Below are positions 8,518-16,355 of a DNA stretch of 64,000 bases, one piece after another. A program made the translations under genes and the position numbers. The stretch comes from Sphingomonadales bacterium (lineage in GTDB: Bacteria; Pseudomonadota; Alphaproteobacteria; Sphingomonadales; Sphingomonadaceae), in contig JADJGU010000002.1 of NCBI GenBank assembly GCA_016707885.1, forward strand, positions 1-64,000, written 5' to 3'. The notes under the pieces were generated by a model. That model did no database searches and was not told the origin of the DNA. It saw nothing but the letters and a program-made list of their open reading frames with translations. Every line of letters starts with the position of its first letter. Positions within the stretch are counted from its first letter, which is position 1.

Positions 8518-9810
8518 TTAATCAGCAGTGACGGTGAATTTCTCAAATGGCGTCCAGTTTGTGTCGGATTCGCCGTCCAGATATTGAACCGATCCAATTC
8601 GCCAATGATAGTCGCCGGGTGGCAGGTCGGACAAGCTTAACTGTTGGACCAATAGTCCTGCCTCATCGACAAAGGGCACGCTGTCGGGCGTGCCGCGAAC
8701 CAGTTGGAAATGATAGCGGATTGCTCCCTTGCCGACACCAGCCCAGCGGAAGACCCACCCATCTGCGGCAGGTGCGACATTGCCACTGACGCTGTTCAGA
8801 CGGCGCTTAAAGGCATAGACAGCCGGCTGTCCTTCAATCCCGGCTGGAGATAATTGCCGCACGCGCAGAAAATAATTGCCGTCTTCCAGCGCGCCGAAAT
8901 CGGCGCTTTCGTCACGGGAAAGCACATCGGCAATCTGTTCGACAAAACCTGCATCCGTTGCAACGCTTAAGCGATAGGCTTTGCCATCCCCCGGCAAAGC
9001 AAATCGAACCGCAGGGTTGTTTTGTAGCTTTCCCGCACCTACCAGTGCAACTGCAGGCAATAGAGCTTCGCTAATCGCTTCGCCCTTAGCGGTGACCGCA
9101 AGGCCGAAGCCAGCACCGACTGCGGCGCTTTTGCCGTTCGTCAAATCGACCGCCAAAGCCCCCTCATCGACTTCCGCAAAGTCATTGCCGCTGGTTTCGT
9201 CAACGCGCGTCTGGAAATCCGTACCGCGAACTGCCGACACCGCTTTAGGCGTGCGCACCTGATAGCGATCGTTTTTGCTTTGTAACGGCGCAACCTTTGA
9301 ACGCGCGGCACCCCGCTGAACCTGGAAATCATAATCAAGGGCAGAGCCGAGATAATATTTGCGCAGCCGCACGATTTTCACGTCGCTATTCGAGGGCACG
9401 GAAACGCGGGAGCCATCATCGAGCGCCAATGTAGCAAATGCTCCGGCTTCCGTTTGCACTGCAGCGCCCTCCCGTAATTCGGCTCCGGTTCTGGCTTGGG
9501 CGCGGGCATTACCCTGAACCGAAGATACGCCGCCGCGCACGGCTATGAAACGCGCCTTGGCAGCTTCATATTTCAGCAGATGGCGGGGGAATTTTAGTAT
9601 CTTGCCCACCGGAATCATTCTGGGATTGCCGATGCGATTGGTTTGCTGGACGATCCGGTAGTCCGCCGGACGGAGCAGATATTTTTCACCCAATGCGATC
9701 AGGGTGTCGCCTTTGACAACATGATAGGGAATGTCGTCGCCGGCCAGGGCGGAGCTAGGGCCTAACAGTGCGACAGCAAGTATAAGAAACCCCGACGTTT
9801 TCTTTGCCAT
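8518..9810 (-). CDS. Secreted LysM-FecR domain protein
   Basis: A 430-residue protein with a Sec signal peptide (MAKKTSGFLILAVALLGPSSALA). A LysM domain covers about residues 28-75 (YHVVKGDTLIALGEKYLL), suggesting peptidoglycan binding. A FecR domain covers about 90-220, with the signature TPKAVSAVRGTDFQTRVDE. The C-terminal 200 residues look like repeated beta-sandwich modules. Unlike classical FecR there is no N-terminal cytoplasmic anti-sigma region and no neighbouring sigma factor gene. It lies 4 bp after the response regulator and 24 bp before the CHASE2 kinase, so it most likely acts as a periplasmic sensor or modulator for that kinase. Confidence 0.88.
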   Translation of the reverse strand: MAKKTSGFLILAVALLGPSSALAGDDIPYHVVKGDTLIALGEKYLLRPADYRIVQQTNRIGNPRMIPVGKILKFPRHLLKYEAAKARFIAVRGGVSSVQGNARAQARTGAELREGAAVQTEAGAFATLALDDGSRVSVPSNSDVKIVRLRKYYLGSALDYDFQVQRGAARSKVAPLQSKNDRYQVRTPKAVSAVRGTDFQTRVDETSGNDFAEVDEGALAVDLTNGKSAAVGAGFGLAVTAKGEAISEALLPAVALVGAGKLQNNPAVRFALPGDGKAYRLSVATDAGFVEQIADVLSRDESADFGALEDGNYFLRVRQLSPAGIEGQPAVYAFKRRLNSVSGNVAPAADGWVFRWAGVGKGAIRYHFQLVRGTPDSVPFVDEAGLLVQQLSLSDLPPGDYHWRIGSVQYLDGESDTNWTPFEKFTVTAD

Positions 9811-9814
9811 CGAC

Positions 9815-10507
9815 TTACCTTACCTCAATCGTCTCCAAGCGATAACCGTAGCCGAATACTGTGAAAATCCGAAATCCATTTTCGGGACGCAGGTCAAGTT
9901 TAGCCCGCACCCGTGAAATGTGCATGTCCAATGTCCGAGTTGCCAGCGCGGCAGTGGTGCGCCAGATCGTTTCCATGATGTAATTGCGCGATAAGGTGCG
10001 GTCACGGTTGCGGAAGAACAGGTCCGCGAGTTCAAACTCTTTTGCAGTCAAACTGACAGTATCGCCTTCAACGGTTACAGTTTGGTCGATGCGGTTGAAT
10101 TCATATTTGCCGTAAACGACCTTCGTATCGAAGGCGCCTGCGCCGGCATTGCGCCGTAATAGAGCATTGATGCGGGCGGCAATGACGGTCCGGTCTTCGG
10201 GCTTGGTGATATAGTCATCAGCCCCGGCGTTTAATGCGTCGCTGATGTCTTTCTTCGCCGTGCGATTGGTCATCATGATGACCGGCGGGCGTTCTTGAAG
10301 TGATTCCTGCATCCAGTGAAGTGTAGCCAGACCATCCTTTTTCGGCATGGTCCAATCCATGATCACCAGATCGAATGTTTCGCGAACCAGAGCCTGTGAT
10401 AGCGCGGCGCCATCATTGAATGCAGCGGCGACATGGCCTTGCTCTTCTACAATAGCTTTAAGGAAATTGACGACGTCTGTTTCGTCGTCAGCAATAGCAA
10501 TACGCAT
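9815..10507 (-). CDS. OmpR-family response regulator of the CHASE2/FecR system
   Basis: A 230-residue response regulator and the first gene of the operon. The receiver has D7/D8, phosphoacceptor D51 in LVIMDWTMPKKDG, Thr in MMTNRTAKKD and Lys in DYITKPED. The winged-helix domain (about residues 130-228) carries VSLTAKEFELADLFFRNRDRTLSRNYI and FGYGYRLE. The stop codon is followed after only 4 bp by the FecR-domain gene. The regulator is probably phosphorylated by the CHASE2 kinase; its targets are unknown. The 194-bp stretch between it and the tRNA-Gln gene holds no further gene I can support. Confidence 0.92.
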   Translation of the reverse strand: MRIAIADDETDVVNFLKAIVEEQGHVAAAFNDGAALSQALVRETFDLVIMDWTMPKKDGLATLHWMQESLQERPPVIMMTNRTAKKDISDALNAGADDYITKPEDRTVIAARINALLRRNAGAGAFDTKVVYGKYEFNRIDQTVTVEGDTVSLTAKEFELADLFFRNRDRTLSRNYIMETIWRTTAALATRTLDMHISRVRAKLDLRPENGFRIFTVFGYGYRLETIEVR

Positions 10508-10701
10508 TCAGTGCCACCCATCTACCTTGTCTGCAGTCGTCTGTGCCGAACTTTCTGCCGGACTATTATGGCGAGACCAAATAAAGCGGTTTTACACGTT
10601 GCGCCATAGTGACGCCGTTATTGTTACTACCTTTTACAAAGCTTGATGCTGGCATAACGACCAGAAATCGCACAAAAACCGATACAAGTCAGAATGTGCT
10701 T

Positions 10702-10776
10702 TGGCTGGGGTGGCAGGATTCGAACCTGCGAATGCCGGTACCAAAAACCGGTGCCTTACCACTTGGCGACACCCCA
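10702..10776 (-). tRNA. tRNA-Gln (anticodon TTG)
   Basis: On the minus strand a 7-bp acceptor stem (TGGGGTG with CACCCCA), discriminator G and encoded CCA are visible. The anticodon stem CCGGT/ACCGG encloses the loop TTTTGGT, giving anticodon TTG, which reads CAA. The T arm carries GGTTCGAATCC. The gene is 75 nt with CCA. Confidence 0.95.
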
Positions 10777-10807
10777 GCAGTCTCACATCGAGGTGAGAGC
10801 GAGCGGC

Positions 10808-10835
10808 CTTATAGCGAGAGATAATCGGAAGGCAA
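10808..10835 (-). promoter_or_regulatory. Possible promoter of tRNA-Gln
   Basis: Reading the minus strand, TTGCCT (10835-10830) is followed after 16 bp by TATAAG (10813-10808), about 32 bp upstream of the tRNA 5' end. Both hexamers resemble sigma-70 elements. A short hairpin (CTCAC at 10782-10786 with GTGAG at 10793-10797) lies in the leader. Confidence 0.4.
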
Positions 10836-10862
10836 TGTGCCAAATCGCCAAAATTCCAATGG

Positions 10863-11963
10863 TCAGCCGACCGGGAATACCCAACCATGGGTGTCCGGCG
10901 CGACGCCACGTTGAATATCGATCAAACGCGATTTCAGTTTCTGCGTCAATTGTCCCGGGCCGCCGCTGCCAATGACAAAACTGAAATCGGGAGCGCTGAC
11001 TTTTCCGATAGGCGTCACTACAGCGGCAGTACCGCATGCGAAAGATTCGACGAGTCGTCCAGATTGGGCGTCGTCGCGCCATTGGTCGATCGCATAGGTT
11101 TCCTCGCGCACGGTCAAACCCTCTTCGCGCGCCAAGGCGATAAGGCAGTCTCGTGTCACGCCATGCAATATGGTGTCGGAAAGGGGAGGCGTCTGGATAG
11201 TGCCATCGTTGAAGACGAAAAACACATTCATGCCGCCCAGTTCCTCGATCCAGCGATGTTCCTTGGCGTCAAGGAATACAACCTGATCGTGCCCTGCCTG
11301 CATCGCTTCGGCAATAGGAACCAGACTGGCAGCATAGTTGCCACCGCATTTCGCAGCGCCTGTCCCACCCGGGCCTGCGCGGTTGTAATGCTCGCTGACC
11401 CACAGTGACACGGCTGGTGCGCCGCTTTTGAAATAGTTGCCGGTCGACGCCGCAATGACCATGAACAGATATTCGTTGGCAGGACGGACGCCCAAAAAGG
11501 CTTCGGTCGCAATCATGAAGGGGCGCAGATAGAGCGAACCACCCTCGGCGCTGGGGAACCAGGTGCGGTCAACATCAACAAGCGCACGGCAGGATTCGAT
11601 GAACAAGGCTTCGGGCAGCTCGGGCATTGCCATCCGCCGGGCCGATGCGTTGAAGCGGCGTGCATTGGCATCCGGTCTGAACATCGCCATGCTGCCATCA
11701 CCCAGCCGATAGCCCTTAAGACCTTCGAATATTTCCTGCGCATAATGCAGCACGGCAGTTGCCGGATCGAGTGTCAATGGACCGCGCGGGCCAAGTGTAG
11801 CATCATGCCAGCCTTGACCCTCGGTATAACGGATAGTGACCATATGATCGGTGAAGGTCTTGCCAAAGCCCGGATCAGCAATTCGCGCTACACGCTCGGC
11901 TTCAGAAACCGGGTTAGGGTGCGGAATGCGCAACAATTCGGGCATGGCAGCGTCAGTCATCAT
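10863..11963 (-). CDS. ilvE: Branched-chain amino acid aminotransferase
   Basis: A fold-type IV PLP enzyme that transaminates leucine, isoleucine and valine with 2-oxoglutarate. The 366-residue length matches the longer BCAT2-like branch rather than the roughly 310-residue E. coli type. Visible motifs are YAQEIFEGLKGYR, RFNASARRM, SLYLRPFMIATE, the catalytic-Lys region GAAKCGGNYAAS, and the conserved ELGGMNVFFVF. Two adjacent Met codons open the frame (11963 or 11960). It is divergent from a MarR-type regulator gene that may control it; the roughly 90-bp shared gap would hold both promoters. Confidence 0.94.
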   Translation of the reverse strand: MMTDAAMPELLRIPHPNPVSEAERVARIADPGFGKTFTDHMVTIRYTEGQGWHDATLGPRGPLTLDPATAVLHYAQEIFEGLKGYRLGDGSMAMFRPDANARRFNASARRMAMPELPEALFIESCRALVDVDRTWFPSAEGGSLYLRPFMIATEAFLGVRPANEYLFMVIAASTGNYFKSGAPAVSLWVSEHYNRAGPGGTGAAKCGGNYAASLVPIAEAMQAGHDQVVFLDAKEHRWIEELGGMNVFFVFNDGTIQTPPLSDTILHGVTRDCLIALAREEGLTVREETYAIDQWRDDAQSGRLVESFACGTAAVVTPIGKVSAPDFSFVIGSGGPGQLTQKLKSRLIDIQRGVAPDTHGWVFPVG

Positions 11964-12054
11964 CTTGTCCTGCGATCTTGAAATTTTATTTCACCAAACA
12001 TGCTGGCAAAGTAATTGTTGCGCCGTGATATGTCCTGCGCCAAGATACGTCAAT

Positions 12055-12576
12055 ATGGCTGTCCCATCTTCCTCTATTCCCGAGCGCACTTCTCCCGCGG
12101 CGTCGCCGCTGTTCCTCCGTGAAGAAGAGGTTCGCCGCGGCGTCGAACTGCTATATTTCGGTTATACACGACTGACACGGGCCATTGATGAGGGATTGGC
12201 GAAACAGGGCCTGGGTCGCGCGCACCACCGGGCGCTCTATTTCATCGCGCGCCAGCCTGATCTGTCGGTTAGCAGTCTGCTGCGGATTTTGGGCATCACC
12301 AAACAGTCGCTGGGCAGGGTTTTGAACGAACTCGCCGATCGGGGCTTGGTCGAGACGAGTGTTGGCGAAATTGACCGGAGGCAAAAACTGCTACGCCTGA
12401 CCGAAGCTGGCGCTTTGTTTGAAGCGCAACTGTTTGATTCGTTGCGCAACAGTCTGGCCAGTGCCTATTCGGCCGCCGGGCAGGATTCGGTGACCGGCTT
12501 TTGGCGTGTGCTGGAAGGGCTGATACCCGAATCCGAACGGGCTATGGTGCTCGATTTGCAGGGAATATCGAAATGA
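12055..12576 (+). CDS. MarR-family transcriptional regulator
   Basis: A 173-residue winged-helix regulator from the ATG at 12055; the frame is open further upstream but that part does not look coding. The domain (about residues 35-140) has GLGRAHHRALYFIARQPDLSVSSLL followed by the recognition helix ITKQSLGRVLNELADRGLVE and a wing with GEIDRRQKLLRLTEAG. It is divergent from ilvE, and its stop overlaps the hisE start by four bases (ATGA), so the two are probably co-transcribed. The ligand and targets are unknown; ilvE is the obvious candidate target. Confidence 0.88.
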   Translation: MAVPSSSIPERTSPAASPLFLREEEVRRGVELLYFGYTRLTRAIDEGLAKQGLGRAHHRALYFIARQPDLSVSSLLRILGITKQSLGRVLNELADRGLVETSVGEIDRRQKLLRLTEAGALFEAQLFDSLRNSLASAYSAAGQDSVTGFWRVLEGLIPESERAMVLDLQGISK

Positions 12577-12896
12577 GCGATCCACGGATCATCCGCCTCG
12601 AACAGACCATCCGCGAACGCGCGGCAAGTGGAGCGAGCGACAGCTACGTGGCGTCGCTGTTCTCCAAAGGACGTGAGAAAATCGCGCAAAAAGTGGGTGA
12701 GGAAGCCACCGAGACAGTGATTGCCGCTGTAACCGGAAATGGCGAGCAACTGACATCTGAAGCCGCTGATCTAGTTTTCCACCTGCTTGTGCTGTTGGCC
12801 GAGGCCGGGCAGAGTTTTGACGATGTTCTCGAAAAGCTTGCGCAACGTGAGGGCATGTCCGGCCTTGACGAAAAGGCATCGCGGCGCGAACCCTGA
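12573..12896 (+). CDS. hisE: Phosphoribosyl-ATP pyrophosphatase
   Basis: Hydrolyses phosphoribosyl-ATP to phosphoribosyl-AMP, the second step of histidine synthesis, in the cytoplasm. The protein has 107 residues, the usual size for a stand-alone HisE. Family motifs are SYVASLFSKGREKIAQKVGEEATETVIAA and the metal-binding helix SEAADLVFHLLVLLAEAG. The ATG at 12573 overlaps the MarR stop by four bases; a longer frame upstream is a read-through. The rest of the his operon is not in the window. A HIT-family gene follows, an order common in alphaproteobacteria. Confidence 0.95.
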   Translation: MSDPRIIRLEQTIRERAASGASDSYVASLFSKGREKIAQKVGEEATETVIAAVTGNGEQLTSEAADLVFHLLVLLAEAGQSFDDVLEKLAQREGMSGLDEKASRREP

Positions 12897-12931
12897 AGTT
12901 CGTTTCAACCGATTCCAGCTAAGAGGCTTCC

Positions 12932-13309
12932 ATGGCAGTCGATGCAACCCAGCCTTATGACGACCAGAATATCTTCGCGAAAATTCTGCGTGGGGAAATA
13001 CCCAATCGCACGGTGTATGAAGATGAATGGGCGCTCGCTTTTCACGACATCAATCCGCAGGCACCGGTGCACATATTGGTCATTCCAAAAGGGCCTTATG
13101 TCAGTTGGGACGATTTCAGCGCCAAAGCCAGCGACGCCGAACTATCAGGTTTCATCCGCGCTGTCGGCCATGTCGCGCGCGAACAGGGGCTGGTTGCACC
13201 CGGGTATCGGCTGCTCGCCAATGCCGGAATCGATAGCCATCAAGAGGTGCCGCACCTTCACGTTCATCTTTTCGGTGGAAAAGCGCTTGGTCCGATGCTG
13301 ATGCGATGA
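12932..13309 (+). CDS. HIT-family (HinT-like) nucleotide-binding protein
   Basis: A 125-residue histidine-triad protein. The triad H-x-H-x-H appears as HLHVHLFGG (H108, H110, H112), and the N-terminal NIFAKILRGEIP plus the central HILVIPKGPYVSW are typical of HinT purine nucleoside phosphoramidases. It follows hisE at 35 bp and could share its transcript. The role is probably hydrolysis of adenosine phosphoramidates or aminoacyl-adenylates; the physiological substrate is not evident. Confidence 0.92.
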   Translation: MAVDATQPYDDQNIFAKILRGEIPNRTVYEDEWALAFHDINPQAPVHILVIPKGPYVSWDDFSAKASDAELSGFIRAVGHVAREQGLVAPGYRLLANAGIDSHQEVPHLHVHLFGGKALGPMLMR

Positions 13310-13379
13310 AATTTTGTTGCGCATGTCCATTTAGGCTCTAGTTTCCCCGACAATAGTAAATCCATCGGGGAGATTTCGA

Positions 13380-14954
13380 ATGGCTTCAACGCAACAGGGC
13401 GGTTTGCTTGCGCGCATGATGGCGCGCAAAAGCATCGCTCAGGTCCAGCGTGAGACCGAAAAAAGCGAACTTAAACGCACCCTTGGCAAGTGGAACCTGC
13501 TTCTTCTTGGTGTGGGCTGCATCATCGGTGCCGGCATTTTTGTGCGAACAGGTAGCGCCGCTGCATTGCATGCCGGGCCCGCCGTACTGCTATCATTCGT
13601 CGTTGCCGGAATAGTCTGCGCCTTTGCAGGGCTTTGCTACGCCGAGCTCTCATCAACCCTGCCAGTATCGGGTTCTGCTTATACATATGGCTATACCACG
13701 CTGGGCGAGTTTGTTGCGTGGATCATGGGCGCTTTGCTGCTTCTCGAATATGGGCTTGCGGCCTCGGTCGTTGCAGTCGGGTGGGGTGGCTATGTGGTCA
13801 GTTTGCTCGCGGATTTCGGTCTTCAGATACCGCCGCAATTTACCGGCCCCGCAGGTTATCCGCTGATGAAAGACGGTGTTCCGGTCTTGGTGGATGGCCA
13901 GACCGTGACGACAATCTTCAATCTTCCGGCCTTTCTGATCTGTATCGCACTGGCCGGCCTGCTTGTCGTCGGCGTTTCTGAATCTGCGAAGGTCAACAAT
14001 GTCATCGTAGCCATCAAGGTCAGCGTGCTGACGGCATTCATCGTGGTCGGCGGACTTATCGTGCTGTCCAACTTTACTGAACTGGCAGCAAAGAACTGGA
14101 CGCCGTTCATTCCGCCAAACACAGGTGACGGCGAATTCGGTGTTGACGGCATCATGCGTGCCGCATCGATTGTTTTCTTTGCCTATATCGGCTTCGAGGC
14201 CGTTTCGACCGCGGGTCAGGAAGCGCGCGATCCGAAGAAAGATATGCCTTTCGGGATCATCGGTTCACTGGTGGTATGCACGGTCATCTACATGCTGGTT
14301 GCTGCCATCATGACCTTGCTCGTGCCCTACAACACGCTGAATGTTCCGGATCCGGTCGCGGTTGTTGTCGACAATTTCGGCGCATCCTGGGGCTGGTTGG
14401 CGAAGGTGATCAAGGTTGGTGCTATCATCGGCCTGACTTCGGTTGTGCTGGTGCTGATGTATGCGCAAACGCGCATTTTCTACACTATGGCGCGTGATGG
14501 CTTGCTGCCGCATGTGTTCTCGCGTGTGCATCCGAAGTTTCAGACCCCCTGGATCAACACAATCCTTGTTGGTTTCGTGACTGCAGTTGCGGCAGGGTTT
14601 TTCGACATCAACGTGCTGGGTGATATGACCTCGGTTGGCACACTTGCGGCGTTCGCCATCGTCTGCCTGTCGGTGATTTACCTCCGCCGTTCGGCACCCG
14701 ATTTGCCACGCGGCTTTTCGGTGCCCTTCTATCCGGTGTTGCCGGTGCTGGGCATATTGTCGTGCATCTACCTGATCACCACGGTGCCATGGAACGTCTT
14801 GCAGTTCTTCCTGTGGTACATGCTCGGCGGGGTGTTGTTGTATTTCGTCTACGGCATTCACAACTCACGGCTTGGCAAGGGTCTCGACCAGGAAGATCTG
14901 GGAGATATGGCCGAGTTTCCGGGGCCGGTACTGGACAATGAGAGTGCCCGGTAA
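13380..14954 (+). CDS. APC-superfamily amino acid permease
   Basis: A 524-residue inner-membrane transporter of the cationic amino acid transporter/YhdG type. The N-terminal cytoplasmic tail is basic. The first helix carries the APC signature GVGCIIGAGIFVRTG, followed by FVVAGIVCAFAGLCYAELSSTLP and about a dozen hydrophobic segments. FFAYIGFEAVSTAGQEARDPKKDMP is the family motif after TM6. It is a single-gene unit with a strong terminator just downstream. The substrate is probably one or more amino acids; which ones cannot be told. Confidence 0.92.
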   Translation: MASTQQGGLLARMMARKSIAQVQRETEKSELKRTLGKWNLLLLGVGCIIGAGIFVRTGSAAALHAGPAVLLSFVVAGIVCAFAGLCYAELSSTLPVSGSAYTYGYTTLGEFVAWIMGALLLLEYGLAASVVAVGWGGYVVSLLADFGLQIPPQFTGPAGYPLMKDGVPVLVDGQTVTTIFNLPAFLICIALAGLLVVGVSESAKVNNVIVAIKVSVLTAFIVVGGLIVLSNFTELAAKNWTPFIPPNTGDGEFGVDGIMRAASIVFFAYIGFEAVSTAGQEARDPKKDMPFGIIGSLVVCTVIYMLVAAIMTLLVPYNTLNVPDPVAVVVDNFGASWGWLAKVIKVGAIIGLTSVVLVLMYAQTRIFYTMARDGLLPHVFSRVHPKFQTPWINTILVGFVTAVAAGFFDINVLGDMTSVGTLAAFAIVCLSVIYLRRSAPDLPRGFSVPFYPVLPVLGILSCIYLITTVPWNVLQFFLWYMLGGVLLYFVYGIHNSRLGKGLDQEDLGDMAEFPGPVLDNESAR

Positions 14955-14977
14955 GCACAGGGTCTAAGGAAAAAGGA

Positions 14978-15006
14978 AGGGAGGCTTCGGCCTCCCTTTT
15001 CTTTTG
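14978..15006. terminator. Bidirectional terminator with UUCG loop
   Basis: AAGGGAGGC (14978-14986) and GCCTCCCTT (14991-14999) form a perfect 9-bp stem around a TTCG tetraloop, followed by a T-rich tract; an A-rich tract precedes it. It lies between the permease stop and the convergent efflux-pump stop and can serve both. Confidence 0.85.
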
Positions 15007-15012
15007 CCCAAG

Positions 15013-16281
15013 CTACATTGGTAGATGTTTGGTCGTACCCGGTCGCGTGAACAGCTTGCCGCGTTCGCCATATAGTATCAGCGTGAAGGCAGTGAGGCCG
15101 CACGCCAGAAATCCCAACGCGACCGGCGTGACCGCTCCGTTAAACTGCTGCCCGATGATGGCGCCAATAAAGGCAGCCCAAATGGTGCGTACGAAATTTT
15201 GGAATGACGATGCCGTCCCGGCGATCGCGCCGAATGGCTGCATTGCGATAGAGGAGAAATTCGAACCGACAAAGCCGATCATCGCCATATTCGCCGTAAT
15301 CAGCACAAGAAACAGCGGAAGAGACGCAGGCGCAAAAATCGCGGCAAGGGCCTGCGAGATCGCGATGAAGATGAACGCAATAAGTGCGGTCTGCGATACC
15401 CGTCGCGCACCAAAGCGTTCGACAATGCGGGCATTGGTGAAATTCGCACATGCGATCCCGATCGCGATGATCGCGAAACCAATCGGAAAGAAATCGGGCG
15501 CGCTGAATGTCCGCTCGAAAATCTGTTGCGATGAATTCAGATAACCAAAGAGCGCGCCCTGCGCTGTCGCGCCTGCAATCATGTAGCAATTAGCGGTGCG
15601 GTCGCTGATAACCTGTTTCCACGATGCGGTTAGCGTCTTGGCCTTGATCGGAACAATATTCTCCGGATCCAGCGTTTCGGGTAAGCGCAAAACGACCCAA
15701 GCCAGAACGGCGACTGCCATTATGGCAATCAGGTCGAAAATCGAGCGCCAGCCAGCAAAGAGCAGCACCACCGACCCGACCAGCGGCGCGACAATGGGAA
15801 CGGCCATAAACACAAGGAAGATGGTCGACATGCGCCGCGCCATCGCATCGCCTTCGAACTGGTCGCGAATGATGGAGGTGACCAGCACACCCAGACCGGC
15901 ACCGCACAACCCCTGCGCGATGCGCATTGCGATCAGCATGTCAAAGCTTGTGGCAAAGCTGCAGGCTAACGCACACACGATATAGCCCGCGATGGCACCA
16001 AGCAGGATAGGACGGCGGCCATAGCGGTCGGATAATGGCCCGTGCACAAGCGATCCTGCGCCCATCCCTAGCAAATAGGCGGTGATGACAAATTGAATAC
16101 GGTTTGGATCGATAAGGCCCAGACCGGCGGTCATCCGCGGAAATGCCGGTAACATGGCGTCGATGGCCAATGCGTTCAACGCCATGACCGCTGCCATCAT
16201 GACCGTCAGTTCGAGACCACCAAGCTTGGGCTGTTTCCGGGGAAAATGCATCGGCGTCTTATGCGGATAGGTAGCGCGCAT
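15013..16281 (-). CDS. Bcr/CflA-type multidrug MFS transporter
   Basis: A 422-residue drug:proton antiporter of the DHA1 family with 12 predicted membrane helices. Key motifs are ALAIDAMLPAFPRM in TM1, motif A in GSLVHGPLSDRYGRRPILLG, and the motif C region GAGLGVLVTSIIRDQF. Upstream, 21-40 bp beyond the first ATG, is a perfect palindrome adjacent to a TTGACA hexamer, which may be a repressor site. Two start codons are possible (16281, or Met12 at 16248). It is likely an inner-membrane exporter of unknown substrates. Confidence 0.9.
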   Translation of the reverse strand: MRATYPHKTPMHFPRKQPKLGGLELTVMMAAVMALNALAIDAMLPAFPRMTAGLGLIDPNRIQFVITAYLLGMGAGSLVHGPLSDRYGRRPILLGAIAGYIVCALACSFATSFDMLIAMRIAQGLCGAGLGVLVTSIIRDQFEGDAMARRMSTIFLVFMAVPIVAPLVGSVVLLFAGWRSIFDLIAIMAVAVLAWVVLRLPETLDPENIVPIKAKTLTASWKQVISDRTANCYMIAGATAQGALFGYLNSSQQIFERTFSAPDFFPIGFAIIAIGIACANFTNARIVERFGARRVSQTALIAFIFIAISQALAAIFAPASLPLFLVLITANMAMIGFVGSNFSSIAMQPFGAIAGTASSFQNFVRTIWAAFIGAIIGQQFNGAVTPVALGFLACGLTAFTLILYGERGKLFTRPGTTKHLPM

Positions 16282-16302
16282 GGCCAGCCCGTTTTCGGTC
16301 GC

Positions 16303-16322
16303 TTGACAAACATTCGAATGTT
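16303..16322. promoter_or_regulatory. Palindromic operator candidate next to TTGACA
   Basis: TTGACA at 16303-16308 abuts AACATTCGAATGTT (16309-16322), a perfect 14-bp palindrome, in the 74-bp gap between the divergent efflux pump and pentapeptide genes. The layout suits a TetR- or MarR-type repressor. The only TetR gene nearby is 2.8 kb away at 19150. Confidence 0.45.
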
Positions 16323-16355
16323 AATGGCTCACATGGTTCATGGCTGGAGGTTTTT

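Noticed and set aside
11851..12054. 68-codon N-terminal extension of the MarR gene
   Set aside because: It overlaps the divergent ilvE start and reads as non-coding; the ATG at 12055 gives a normal MarR length.
14265..14861. 198-codon minus-strand frame inside the APC permease gene
   Set aside because: It is His/Gln/Arg-rich and hydrophilic, the mirror of membrane-helix codons; not a gene.
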